This document shows positions 31,735-41,800 of a stretch of DNA of 54,355 nucleotides, piece after piece. The stretch is from contig JAEUHG010000226.1 in NCBI GenBank assembly GCA_016795425.1, positions 1 through 54,355 on the forward strand, in the 5' to 3' direction. Under the pieces are notes generated by a model. That model was given only the letters and a program-made list of their open reading frames with translations, had not been told where the DNA came from and ran no database searches. The stretch is from Verrucomicrobiales bacterium (GTDB taxonomy: Bacteria > Verrucomicrobiota > Verrucomicrobiia > Limisphaerales > CAIMTB01). How positions within the stretch are numbered: position 1 is the first letter of the stretch; each line of letters begins with the position of its first letter. Made by a program: the position numbers and the translations under genes.

Positions 31735-33759
31735 TTACTTCACCCGTCGCAATTCGAGCGTCACCTCGCGCACGCCATCAAAGAGGTGTTCGAAGTCGAA
31801 TCGCATGGGTTCCTTGCCGCTGAGCGTGTAGCGGATCGTGTCGGCGGTCCAGGTGAAGTCCTTGGCCTCCGCGTAAACCAGGATTCCGTAATTTAACGCA
31901 TCGTCATCGTAACTTCCTCCGGTTCGTTGAACCGTGGTCTCGCAATCCTCATCACTGAACTCGCTCCGTTTCCGCTGCAATTCCTCGTAAAACCATCGCA
32001 TGTCGCCCGGGAGGCCGCTGTCGGAGATCCGCAAGTAGGGTTTGACGAAAAGACTCGAAGCAGAAGGATCCATGAGGATGGCCTCGCCATCGATGTCAGT
32101 AAGCTCCCCTGCCGCGGAGGAGTCCCAGGTGTCACGGCGAGTCTCTCCGGGCTCGCCGCCGCAGCTCTCTTCAAAGTGCTCCTCGATTTTCGCCATGTGA
32201 TCCGAAGCGACCATCGTGCCTCCAAGCTTGAAGGTCACATTGGTGTAAGTGGGATTGAAGAGGCTCGCTTCGTTGACACGAACCCGCGCTGACAAGACTT
32301 GCGCCGTAAGCGTGTAGTCACTCGTTTTGGTCCGTCGGATACGCCACGAGCCATTGGTCGCGAGGTTCAGGTACCGTCCTGACACCTTGATGGTCAATGT
32401 GCCGAACCACTCGGGCGCACAAGTCTCGACGGCCTCCGCAACGGAAATTTCGCCGCACTCGGCCCCGGCGCCCAACAAGGCGCGCTGCCGCTCGATGCCC
32501 AGGAGTGTCTGAATCAGCCGGGTGTCGCCTCCTTGGGTCCGGCAGCATTCGATCGCCTGCTCCTGACAACGCTTGGCCCCTTGGCAGATCAACTCGGATG
32601 ACAAGAAAGCCCCTGATCCATCACCACCGCTGCCGAGAAGCTGACGCTGCCGTTCAAAGCCGAGGGACCAGGGGATGAGGGTCCGGGCCGTCGCGCACTT
32701 CTCCAGCGCCTGGGGAATTCGACTTTGGATTTCGGTGGTGTAGAAGTCCTCGGCGTCCGCCATCACCCGCCGCAGAGCCGCCGATCCATCCTCCTCGCCG
32801 GCAACCCCCAGCAATTGCTTCTGACGCTCCTCGCCCAAAATCGCGGCGGCGGCCTGCTGGCGCGGACGGATCCTGTCTTCCAGCCCCCGCTGCAAATCAC
32901 GCGCGTCCTCTTCTTCGTCCGGGTAGCACCCGGCCAGATCATTGTGCAGCGCGGGTCGCGCCCCGCCCGCACGCAGTGGCGCCACGGTCGCCGCCTGGGC
33001 CTGCAATTCGGCGAGGGTGAAAACCCCGCAACCATAGCTCCGCAACTGACTCACTACGATCCGTACCCGGTTGGTCCCGGGATTCGAGACCACCACGTCC
33101 GGGACGAGGTGCAGGTGCGATCCATCCTGGTCAAAGCCGAAGGAAGAAACCTGCTTCGCCTGAATCGCCTTCGGAAAATCCACCTGCAAGAAACCCGGAG
33201 CCAGGGTCACCAACCCGGCCGGTTCGATTCGCGCCCCGGCCATCAACCCGGCGGCGTTCGGCAAACCGGCGACGCTCTCCAACGCGGCCAGCTGCACCAG
33301 GGTCGGCTCCGAAACCGCGCCCGTGGGAAACGATAGGGTGTAAACCACCTGCCGCGCGTCCTGCACACGGATCGACGCTTCCAGATTCGGAACGAGCAAC
33401 ATCGTCGCCACCGCATTGGTCGAAGCAGTCGCTGTCACGGTCGGGAAGGGCGTTCCGCCCCCCCCGCCGGACACCTCAACGGCCCGGTAATAGGTCCACG
33501 GCGACAACCTTGGCCCGGCGTGCGGCATCGATAGCAATCCTGCCTGCGCCACGCCCGAACCAACGGCGGTCCATGCGGTCAAGTTGGTGGACGATTCAAT
33601 CCGATACGTCGCGCCGGGATCGCCCTGCAACCGGAGTTGAACTCCGCTTTCCGTGACGGTGGATGGGTTGAATCTCGGGGGCGCGGCGAGGCCGCCCACC
33701 GACGAAAGCAGGGTCATCAACCCCGCGCATATCCGCTCAAATCGAAGGCGCATCTCCAT
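31735..33759 (-). CDS. Large secreted protein with three ERQ motifs, unknown function
   Basis: 674 residues from ATG 33759, where a signal peptide starts (MEMRLRFERICAGLMTLLSS); the frame upstream is not credible. Residues ~27-95 form the short 'YRIESSTNLTAW...YYRAVEV' domain, here N-terminal rather than C-terminal. Residues ~100-270 look like a beta domain ('TLVQLAALESV', 'PAGLVTLAPG', with 'YGCGVF'). Then a Cys-rich helical part has three copies of (L)GxERQ(K/R)xLLGxx at ~306, ~364 and ~418, about 55 residues apart. A C-terminal beta-rich part ends in 'VREVTLELRRVK'. No catalytic motif was recognised. Confidence 0.7.
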   Translation of the reverse strand: MEMRLRFERICAGLMTLLSSVGGLAAPPRFNPSTVTESGVQLRLQGDPGATYRIESSTNLTAWTAVGSGVAQAGLLSMPHAGPRLSPWTYYRAVEVSGGGGGTPFPTVTATASTNAVATMLLVPNLEASIRVQDARQVVYTLSFPTGAVSEPTLVQLAALESVAGLPNAAGLMAGARIEPAGLVTLAPGFLQVDFPKAIQAKQVSSFGFDQDGSHLHLVPDVVVSNPGTNRVRIVVSQLRSYGCGVFTLAELQAQAATVAPLRAGGARPALHNDLAGCYPDEEEDARDLQRGLEDRIRPRQQAAAAILGEERQKQLLGVAGEEDGSAALRRVMADAEDFYTTEIQSRIPQALEKCATARTLIPWSLGFERQRQLLGSGGDGSGAFLSSELICQGAKRCQEQAIECCRTQGGDTRLIQTLLGIERQRALLGAGAECGEISVAEAVETCAPEWFGTLTIKVSGRYLNLATNGSWRIRRTKTSDYTLTAQVLSARVRVNEASLFNPTYTNVTFKLGGTMVASDHMAKIEEHFEESCGGEPGETRRDTWDSSAAGELTDIDGEAILMDPSASSLFVKPYLRISDSGLPGDMRWFYEELQRKRSEFSDEDCETTVQRTGGSYDDDALNYGILVYAEAKDFTWTADTIRYTLSGKEPMRFDFEHLFDGVREVTLELRRVK

Positions 33760-34111
33760 CGAGGTGATGCAGCTTGGAGGATTCACACTGTGGTCGGCAA
33801 GTGGACAGCAGTTCTCGTATTGAGACTTTGGTAGGGCCCAGACCGCTCCCTCCTTCGCGAAGCTTCGGACGGCAGGCCATCGGGCGCCGGCAAGATGCCT
33901 CATACCGGGCGGCGCTCCCGGACTATCCCGCCGGCGGGATGAAGGGGAAAGGTCGCGCCCTACCTTCAGCGTCAGACGAACTCAGAATGAGAACCGCTGG
34001 CGAGTGGAACGTCATGCCAGCGAGGCAGGACGAAGAATCGATCCACTCCTGATTGCCGAACTTCCAAATCGCAATTCGGCCTGCTGCCCCTAGGGTTACC
34101 CCATCAATTTC
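33760..34111. promoter_or_regulatory. Divergent intergenic region rich in inverted repeats
   Basis: About 350 bp between two secreted-protein genes that face away from each other. It contains a perfect 16-bp palindrome ATCCCGCCGGCGGGAT at 33925-33940, preceded by CCGGG-CGGCGCT-CCCGG at about 33905-33921. No coding frame is convincing. Promoters for both flanking genes are expected here; no -35/-10 pair is obvious. Confidence 0.35.
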
Positions 34112-36526
34112 ATGCTCTTGAAATCGATCCGAGACAGGCTGGAGTCGCGGGATCCTGAGGTTCTCGGCTTCGCGCTGCCCTGGCTCCGCTGTGCCCTGAC
34201 GTTCTTCACGGTGTGGCTCGCATTGGGCCTACCGCTGTCCACCGAAGCCACCGACACCTCCTCGACTCCCAAGATCTATTTGCAGGTCAATTTTTCGGTG
34301 AAGGGCAAAGGAGCCGCCCCGGTATTCGAAGGGGATGATCAGGAATGGTCCATCGAAAGATCGTTCGATGGCTACATGGAGGTCGAGGTCGCCCCCACCC
34401 TCGTAGGACAACCGCCCAACGATCGTTCCGTCCTCGAAATCCGACCTAAATCCGGCGGCATAACCACCGTGGTCGGACACTACTTCGCCTTCTCCCGACA
34501 GGAATTCACGACCCGCGGCGAAGGCGGCTCCAGCATGGAATACTTCAGTTGGGAACGCTGGTCCCAAGACCGCGTCATGCAGACCAAGGATCTGATCCTG
34601 GGGTTGTTCCTCGACGAGCAGAACCTGCGGTGGGACGGACAGATCTCGATCGCCGGCTGGGACAGCGTCCTGTCGAGCCAGTTGAAATTCGAAGGCCACG
34701 GTTTGTACATGCCTGGACCCGCGGGCGGGTGGGAGCCCAAATGGACGTTCCACAGCACCGACCCGAACGAACGCGATAGCGGCGGACACGGCATCAGCGG
34801 CGGTTGGTTCCCGCTGTCGCCGCCCATCGTCGATTACACCATCGCCACAGCCGCCAAAATCCAGAGCGGCTTCTACCACGGCAGCGTGGATGTTCCCATT
34901 CCGGACCCCGTGCCGCCGGCCAATGCTGGCCCGGGCCGGCGCTGGAGAATGAACGCGTCACTTCAATGGACCCTGCTCGACAAACTGCCGGAGGTGGATC
35001 TCATCGTCCGGTCCTCCCAATACACGAGGTGGATCCCCACGCTGCTGCAGGATAACTCCCCCGGACCCAACCTTCACTTCGTCGCCACCGTCGAAAGCCC
35101 CACCGGCGACAGCCTGCAGCGCGTCCGTGTCAAGAAGTACACCTGGAGCCTCAACGGCACCTCGCGCGAGCCCGGACTCGCCATGAATTACCCGGTCGAC
35201 GCCAAGGATTCCGATCCCGACCTGCGCCTGGTCGGATGGACCACCGACGCCGAGGCGCAAAAGTCGGAACATTCGCCCGAGGATGGTGACTTGCATTCGA
35301 ACATCGAGGTCGAGGCCCATGATTGGGGCGGTTGGTCCACGCTCCGCCTGGACGCCGAACTGGAGGACGGCAGGGTCATCCATGGACGCCTCGTGCCTCC
35401 GCCCATGGGCGGGCCCGACACCGACATCCTCGTCCCGCGGCGCCTGCCGGAGAACAAGGTCGCGGATTTGTGGGCTGACCTGGTGGGGGCCAAAGGCAAA
35501 GCAGACACCGACGACGATGAGGAGCGGCCGGAGGGCCGATCGGGTGCCAACGGTGACGGTCTTTCCCTCTACGAAGAGTACCGTGGATTTTACATCAACG
35601 GGGAACACGACTGGTTGGATCCCCTGAAGAAAGAGGTCTTCGTTCAGAATGATGTCGACGACCAAGCCGACACCGCTTTGAAGAAGTTCCAGAGCCTGAG
35701 TGGCCTGAGGGTTCTCCCAGTCAAGGCGAACTTGATCTACTCGATGAATCACAATCGCAAGGAGGGGCCAACCGTCGGGAAACAGGCCGGGATCTGGATT
35801 CGGCCCACCTCGCAAATGATCCGCCCCAACGAAGGCATTCCCCCGAAAACTCGTCTTCGTGACAACCGGCCCCTCCGGGTTCCCCCGGGGTTCACCTCCT
35901 TCGGCTGGGGCTCCCTCCAATACCGGTTGCTCGATTCCATGATCCTTCAAGGGTTGTTCCAGAGCGTCGGCGTCGATCGCCCGGGTCCCCAGGATGAAGT
36001 TCGCCAATTCGAGTTGATCGTCCCACCGGCGGGATCCACCAATGAACCCGCCCTGACCATGCTCCCCAACACTCCCGTCGTCGTCATCGACTTCTACGGG
36101 GATGACATCGCCAAGAAATGGGCGCCTCAGATCCGCGCGGCATTGGATCGTGCTGTCCATTCCCTGCCTCCCGAGACCCCTCCCGCCGAGGCGGAGAAAT
36201 TCCGCAAGGACCGCATCAAAGCCGGTTCGCGTTGGACCTGGTTGGTCGGTGAGAAAGGCGGGGCTCACTCCGGCCAGGAATCCTGCGTCATGCGAGACTG
36301 GTTCGCCGACATCTACCGCACGCGGTTCAATGACTCGAAAGGGCGGCCGATCTACCGACTCATCGACCCCGCTCGCGGCGAGGAGCAACCAGGCACCGTG
36401 CTCGGCAACACCCGCAAAGGCACCGGGGTGAACGCGGCCGATCGCGTTCCCGAACCCAGGTATGGCGACAGCAACGTCGGCGAAGCGGCCAATCGTCAGA
36501 TGATCATTGCCGACCACCTTCCCTGA
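34112..36526 (+). CDS. Large exported protein of unknown function
   Basis: 804 residues, not recognised. The N-terminus has a long charged region, then a hydrophobic stretch (CALTFFTVWLALGLPLS, ~27-43), compatible with export or a membrane anchor. Residues ~50-430 look beta-rich, with mucin-like Gly/Trp segments. At ~463-493 is an acidic block followed by GANGDGLSLYEEYRGF, which resembles the Asp-rich calcium loops of type-3 repeats that precede many secreted domains. Residues 500-800 have mixed alpha/beta character and no clear catalytic motif. It is followed, 7 bp after its stop, by another secreted protein gene, so the two form an operon and probably one extracellular complex. Confidence 0.75.
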   Translation: MLLKSIRDRLESRDPEVLGFALPWLRCALTFFTVWLALGLPLSTEATDTSSTPKIYLQVNFSVKGKGAAPVFEGDDQEWSIERSFDGYMEVEVAPTLVGQPPNDRSVLEIRPKSGGITTVVGHYFAFSRQEFTTRGEGGSSMEYFSWERWSQDRVMQTKDLILGLFLDEQNLRWDGQISIAGWDSVLSSQLKFEGHGLYMPGPAGGWEPKWTFHSTDPNERDSGGHGISGGWFPLSPPIVDYTIATAAKIQSGFYHGSVDVPIPDPVPPANAGPGRRWRMNASLQWTLLDKLPEVDLIVRSSQYTRWIPTLLQDNSPGPNLHFVATVESPTGDSLQRVRVKKYTWSLNGTSREPGLAMNYPVDAKDSDPDLRLVGWTTDAEAQKSEHSPEDGDLHSNIEVEAHDWGGWSTLRLDAELEDGRVIHGRLVPPPMGGPDTDILVPRRLPENKVADLWADLVGAKGKADTDDDEERPEGRSGANGDGLSLYEEYRGFYINGEHDWLDPLKKEVFVQNDVDDQADTALKKFQSLSGLRVLPVKANLIYSMNHNRKEGPTVGKQAGIWIRPTSQMIRPNEGIPPKTRLRDNRPLRVPPGFTSFGWGSLQYRLLDSMILQGLFQSVGVDRPGPQDEVRQFELIVPPAGSTNEPALTMLPNTPVVVIDFYGDDIAKKWAPQIRAALDRAVHSLPPETPPAEAEKFRKDRIKAGSRWTWLVGEKGGAHSGQESCVMRDWFADIYRTRFNDSKGRPIYRLIDPARGEEQPGTVLGNTRKGTGVNAADRVPEPRYGDSNVGEAANRQMIIADHLP

Positions 36527-36533
36527 ACCGTCC

Positions 36534-38657
36534 ATGTCATTTGATTCCCCATTTCCTCGTCGGCGCGCGCTGACATGGGCACCGGTGCTCGTTGCCCTGG
36601 TCGTTTCATGGGCACCGGCCGTCGCACAAACCGCCCCGGGCGATCCGGCGTTGCAGATTTCCCAGGTCTTTCCGAAATCCAGCCGCTGGCGGCCCACGGA
36701 ATCCATCGGCTACAAGGTGGAGATCCTCCATCCGTTCGAGAGCGGGCGCTCCACGCCTGCGCCCTGGATCACCGCGCCTACCGGCGGCTGGGGCCAGGCG
36801 TTGCGACTCATCGTCACCGACGCCTCCGGCACAACCGTCCCCTGGCCTTTTCGTCTGTCCGCTCCCAACAAAAGTCAGGCGCTCGAAATCTCGCCCCTCA
36901 TGTCTGCGGGTGCGGCCTTCAATCTGGACCCGCGCACCAGCAGCATCCCCGTCCTTCCCGGCACCTACACGGTCCAAGCCGAGCTCGCCGTGAATTCGGG
37001 CAATGGCTGGCGCGGACGGGTGATTTCCAAGGCGCTCCCGCTGACTGTTCTCGCGGGCATCGAACCCGTCCTGGAAATCCAACCGGTCGTCGATGGCCCG
37101 TTGGTGCAAGGTGTGCCTTGGGGATTACGCGCCCGTCTGTCGATGCCGGATGACCCGGACTCCAGACAGGTTCAACTTCCCGGCGGCGCCGGCGGTTGGC
37201 CGACCAACACTCAACTCATCGTCCGCAATGCCGCCGGGACCTTGGTGACCTGGAACTGGACCGCTCCGCGGCTGGCGTCTTCCGACAACCGCTTTCTGAG
37301 CCCCGGCGAGAGCTTTCCCTTCGCCTACTATCGTCTCTCCGCCCCCAGCACCGCCCCTCTTCCCGCAGGCCAATACACCCTCACGGCTCGCTACCTCGCG
37401 AACGTGAAGCACCCTATCTTCGACTACTGGGAGGGGACCTTGGAATCCGCCCCGGTCTCCATCACGGTTCAAGCACCGGCAGTTCCCGAGGATGTTGCCA
37501 GCATGGCCCGCCGCTGGCGTTGGGAGGCGGAGGACGCGTTGGAGGAAGCGAAAGGGATCCGCCTGGCGGCATCCGAAACCGGGGTGTCGAACGATCACCG
37601 ACTCGAACTCACACGCCAGGCGGTGGTCCCCTTGTTGCGCGCCGAAACGTCGGCCCAACGCTGGCTCCTGTTGGCTCCTTCGTCGCCCGAACCCGCCCTG
37701 TTGCTCTCGCAGATCCTGGTGAATCAGGATGACAAATACCTCGCCGCCGCCTGGGTGCAGACGGCGCAGGAAATCGACCTCGCGAATCCGGTTACCGAAC
37801 CCGACGTGCCCCCCCGAGATACCAACGCCCCCAATCCGTTCCTCCTGAGCTGGCGCCAGCAGGTGGACGCCTTGCCCGAAGTCCCCAACGCCCTCCTTTC
37901 GCCTGAACTGCAATTCACCCTGAACCTCGCCCGCGGCAGCCTCCCCGACCCCACCAACCTCGTCCAACAAGACAAGTACTACGGAGCCGATCCGCGGGGT
38001 CAATGGGCCGCCACCGCGCAAGCGAGCAGTGAGTACCGCTCGGCCAGTTTCTCCGCCGCCCGCGCCACCGGAGCCCCTGATGTCCAGTCCTACGGCGACA
38101 ACGGCAATGCCTGGGCCACCAAGATGGCCGACGCACCGGATGAATGGATCGAACTCACCTTCGCCCAACCCACCCGCGCCGCCGAGGTTCGCGTCCGCCA
38201 AACCTTCAACCCGGGCGCCATCGTTCGAGTGGACCTCATCGACTCTGACAATCTTTCTCAAACCGTGTTCCAGGGCACCGACACCAATGTCTACTCCCGA
38301 AACTCCATCGGTTGGTTCATCGTAAAATTCCCCACCACGACCAAGCCCATCGCCAGCGTGCGTCTTAGCCTGGATTCGGTCACCGTCCGCGGGTGGAATG
38401 AGATCGACGCCGTCCAATTGGTGGCAGGCCCGTTGGCCCCCACCGCCGCGCCACGCCTGGAATTTGAACGTGGGAGCGTCGGCTCCCGGGAACTGGTCAT
38501 CTCCGCTTGGCCCGAAGGTTACGTGCTCGAACGGGCCACGCGACTCTCCCCGCCCGATTGGCAGCGCCTGGCCAACCGCCCCCCGATGACAATCACGCTG
38601 GGCACGAGCTCGGAATTCTTTCGACTATCGCAAGAAAGCGCTCCCCAAGCGCCGTAG
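36534..38657 (+). CDS. Secreted protein with galactose-binding-like domain
   Basis: 707 residues from ATG 36534, 7 bp after the previous stop. A Tat/Sec-like start (FPRRRALTWAPVLVALVVSW) is followed by AQ|T cleavage. Residues ~40-320 are two similar beta-sandwich halves, each with a block of the form 'PAPWITAPTGGWGQALRLIV' / 'GAGGWPTNTQLIVRNA' and an ending 'GTYTVQAEL' / 'GQYTLTARY'. Residues ~330-460 are helical. Residues ~480-640 look like a discoidin/F5-8-type galactose-binding domain ('SSEYRSASFSAARATGAPDVQSYGDN', 'EWIELTFAQP'). The C-terminus carries the short 'YVLERATRLSPPDWQRL...FFRLSQ' export-associated domain. An inverted repeat GAGATCC-TGT-GGATCTC (38666-38682) lies after the stop. 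Confidence 0.75.
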   Translation: MSFDSPFPRRRALTWAPVLVALVVSWAPAVAQTAPGDPALQISQVFPKSSRWRPTESIGYKVEILHPFESGRSTPAPWITAPTGGWGQALRLIVTDASGTTVPWPFRLSAPNKSQALEISPLMSAGAAFNLDPRTSSIPVLPGTYTVQAELAVNSGNGWRGRVISKALPLTVLAGIEPVLEIQPVVDGPLVQGVPWGLRARLSMPDDPDSRQVQLPGGAGGWPTNTQLIVRNAAGTLVTWNWTAPRLASSDNRFLSPGESFPFAYYRLSAPSTAPLPAGQYTLTARYLANVKHPIFDYWEGTLESAPVSITVQAPAVPEDVASMARRWRWEAEDALEEAKGIRLAASETGVSNDHRLELTRQAVVPLLRAETSAQRWLLLAPSSPEPALLLSQILVNQDDKYLAAAWVQTAQEIDLANPVTEPDVPPRDTNAPNPFLLSWRQQVDALPEVPNALLSPELQFTLNLARGSLPDPTNLVQQDKYYGADPRGQWAATAQASSEYRSASFSAARATGAPDVQSYGDNGNAWATKMADAPDEWIELTFAQPTRAAEVRVRQTFNPGAIVRVDLIDSDNLSQTVFQGTDTNVYSRNSIGWFIVKFPTTTKPIASVRLSLDSVTVRGWNEIDAVQLVAGPLAPTAAPRLEFERGSVGSRELVISAWPEGYVLERATRLSPPDWQRLANRPPMTITLGTSSEFFRLSQESAPQAP

Positions 38658-38819
38658 TGGAACGGGAGATCCTGTGGATCTCACCTGCGCGTAACGCTCG
38701 GCCCCCTGCCTTGTCTATGGAAGAAACCCGGACGCGGAATTGAACATCCACATCCCATTTCGTGTCTCGCTCCCGTTAAATCCCGGCAACAAATCGTCCT
38801 CGAAGCACCTCTATTGCCC

Positions 38820-41800
38820 ATGTTCTCGACCGTCCCACGACGATCCTGGGTGGCGCCCTTCGTTTATCTGGCGCTGCTCTCCTTGACCCTGACCCTGGCC
38901 CAGGCTCACGCCGCCACCATTCCCAGTCTGGATGCCTTGGTCGGCGTCGTGCTGGGGGAGTCGCCCGCCGGTGGCTCTTTCACGAATTCAGGAGGGTCCG
39001 TGCAAATTCAGGCCCAGGGCGCCGGAATTGGCACCCGCGGCGACCAGGGCGTCTTCGCCTATGCCAGCCATGGAACCAATGACTTCGATGTCAAAGTCCG
39101 GGTCGAACGCCTCGATCCCACGTCGCTGATCGCCCGGGCGGGCATCGTGGTCCGCGACCAAACCGCGAGTTCCACTCCCATGGCCGCCATCGTCGCCACG
39201 CCCGGGATGAGTGGCGTTCAGTTCCTCGTTCGCACGTCCGCGGAATCGGTGGCCGCTATTTCGGGGTATCACTCGGTCAGTTTCCCCAACACCTGGCTGC
39301 GCCTCCAACGCTCGAACGATGTGCTCCGCGGGTTCGCCAGTTTCGACGGCCGCCGTTGGACCCAGGTGGGCAAGGCACCGTTGATTCTCACCAACGTGCT
39401 CCTCGGCCTCGCCGCATCCAGCGGTCAGGCCAATGCCACCACCACCGCGGTGTTCCGCGATTGGTCCGACGCTTCGGGAGACTCGGAAGACGCCTTGCCT
39501 CCGCGCTCTGAACCACCTGGACCTTCCAGTCGACGCACGGCACTGGCAATCACCGAGGTCCACTACAACCCTCCGGGAGACCCCACGGAGTTCGAACCCT
39601 CTCTTCAGTTCATCGAACTGTTTAATAGCGATTTCACCTCCAAGGAACTGGGCGGCTTTCGACTCGAAGCGTCCGCCATGTCCTATGTGTTTCCAACGAA
39701 TGCCACCCTTGCTGCCGGCGGTTATCTTGTGGTTGCGAGAAACCCGGAGGTACTTCGGACCTTTTACACGAATCTAGCGGCCGAGAGCATTCTGGGTCCT
39801 TGGGAAGGCAATCTTGGAAGAGGTGATGATACCGTCCGCCTTTGGAGCCCGTTCGGCGCGCTGTTGTTGGAGATTCCTTACTCCGACAGGTCGCCGTGGC
39901 CGCTTGCCGCGGACGGCGAAGGTCACTCGATCGTCCTCGCCCGACCCAGCTACGGAGAATCCGATCCCCGCGCTTGGGCTGCCAGTCCGCAATTCCAAGG
40001 TTCTCCCGGCCGCGCCGATGGTTTCGATGCGGATCCGCGTCGAGGGCTGCGCATCACCGAGGTTTTCGGCGGTCAACGGGGCAACACAGGGCCCTTCATT
40101 GAGATCTTCAACGCCGGCGTCGACCCCGCACCGTTGGATGATTTGGCCGTAACGGGACCGTTTGCCAACTCCGCGCCCCGAATCGCCCTTCCGCCCACCC
40201 TCTTGGAGCCGGGCTCCCGCCTTCTGATCGATATCCCCACCAACACCCCACTCCCGTCACCGCTCTTCATCCGCACCACACCCAACGCCCAGGTCTGGGA
40301 TGCGGTGTCGTTCAGTGGAACGGCCGCCCAGAGTCCGTTGGGCCGCCTCCACCTGGAACACGCCGCGCTACGCCGCGTGTCGGCCCCCACACCGGGTTTG
40401 CCCAACGCCGCCGCCTTGCCGCCCAAAGTGGTGATCAGCGAAGTGATGTACCGCCCCATCAGCGGTCGGGACGACGATCAGTACCTAGAGCTCTGGAATC
40501 CCGGAACTGACGTCGTGCCGCTGCAAGGTTGGCGCCTCAAGGATGGGGTCGAATTCGAGTTTCCCGCGGGGCTCCAACTGAGCCCCGGAGAACGTGCAGT
40601 CGTTGCCCGAAACGCCGCGCGATTGCGACAAACCTACACCCATCTCCCGCCGTCGCGCCTCCTGGGCGAATTCAGCGGGCGCCTCGCTGGCCAGGGAGAA
40701 CGCATCACGTTGCTCGATGCCACCGGCGCCGAGGAGTTCAGCTTTACCTATCGCTCCGGCGGCGAATGGCCCACCCTCGCCGATGGCGGCGGCAGCAGTC
40801 TGGAGTTGCTGCATCCGGGACTCGATCCGGACCTGGGATCCAATTGGGCGGCCAGCGACGAATCTCATCGCGCTGCGTGGCAAACCTACGAGATCACCGG
40901 ACCTCTCGAAGGCGGCCGCGGTGCCATCACGGATGTCCGACTGATCCTGCTCGATCCCGGCGAAACGCTGGTGGATGACGTCGAGGTCGTCGCCGAAGGC
41001 AGCACCAATCTGCTGGCCAACCCCGATTTCGAATCCGGGCTCAATGGCTGGACTCTCGCCGGCACTCACGAGCGCTCCAGCTTATCGACCAATGGCGGCT
41101 TCGGCAGCTCGGCACAGGCACTGCTTCTGCGCGCGTATGAACGCGGTGACAACGGCATCAATTCGGCTCGCGCCACCCTCCGGACCGGCCTACGCAACGG
41201 TACCAATACCACCCTGCGCATCCGCGCCCGGTGGCTCGCGGGAACGCGCGACCTGCTCGTACGGGTCAGAGGCAATTACCTCGAACTCCCGATTCGCCTC
41301 GCCGTCCCCGAGGACCTGGGAACGCCCGGGCTTCCGAATTCGCGGTCGATTCCCGCGCCGCGACCTGCCCTCAGCGAACTCGCTCACTTCCCGGTGCTGC
41401 CAGCCGAAGGACAACCCGTCCGCGTCACGGTTCGGATCTCGGGCCTCCCCAATGCCAACCTACCGGTGCTTCACTATCGACTTGATCCTTCCGCTGAGTT
41501 CGCGCCGCCCATAACAATGACGGACTCAGGGACCGAGGGTGATCGCGTGGCCGACGACGGCCTGTTCACCGGTGTCATTCCTGGGCAAGCCGCCCGCATC
41601 ATGGCCGCGTTTCATGTGACACTGGACTCCGGCGACACCGAAGTGCGAACTCCCAGTCTCTCGCCCGGCCGCGAAGCCCTCGTCCGCTGGGGAGAAGCCC
41701 AACCCGCCGGCAACCTCGGGGTCTACCGCATCTGGATCACACGCGCCACGGAATCGAGATGGTCGAGCCGACCCAAACTGCACAACGGCGACCTGGACGG

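Noticed and set aside
35000..36706. Long - strand frame opposite the 804-residue protein gene
   Set aside because: Antisense shadow with low-complexity Gly/Val/Asp content and no recognisable domain.
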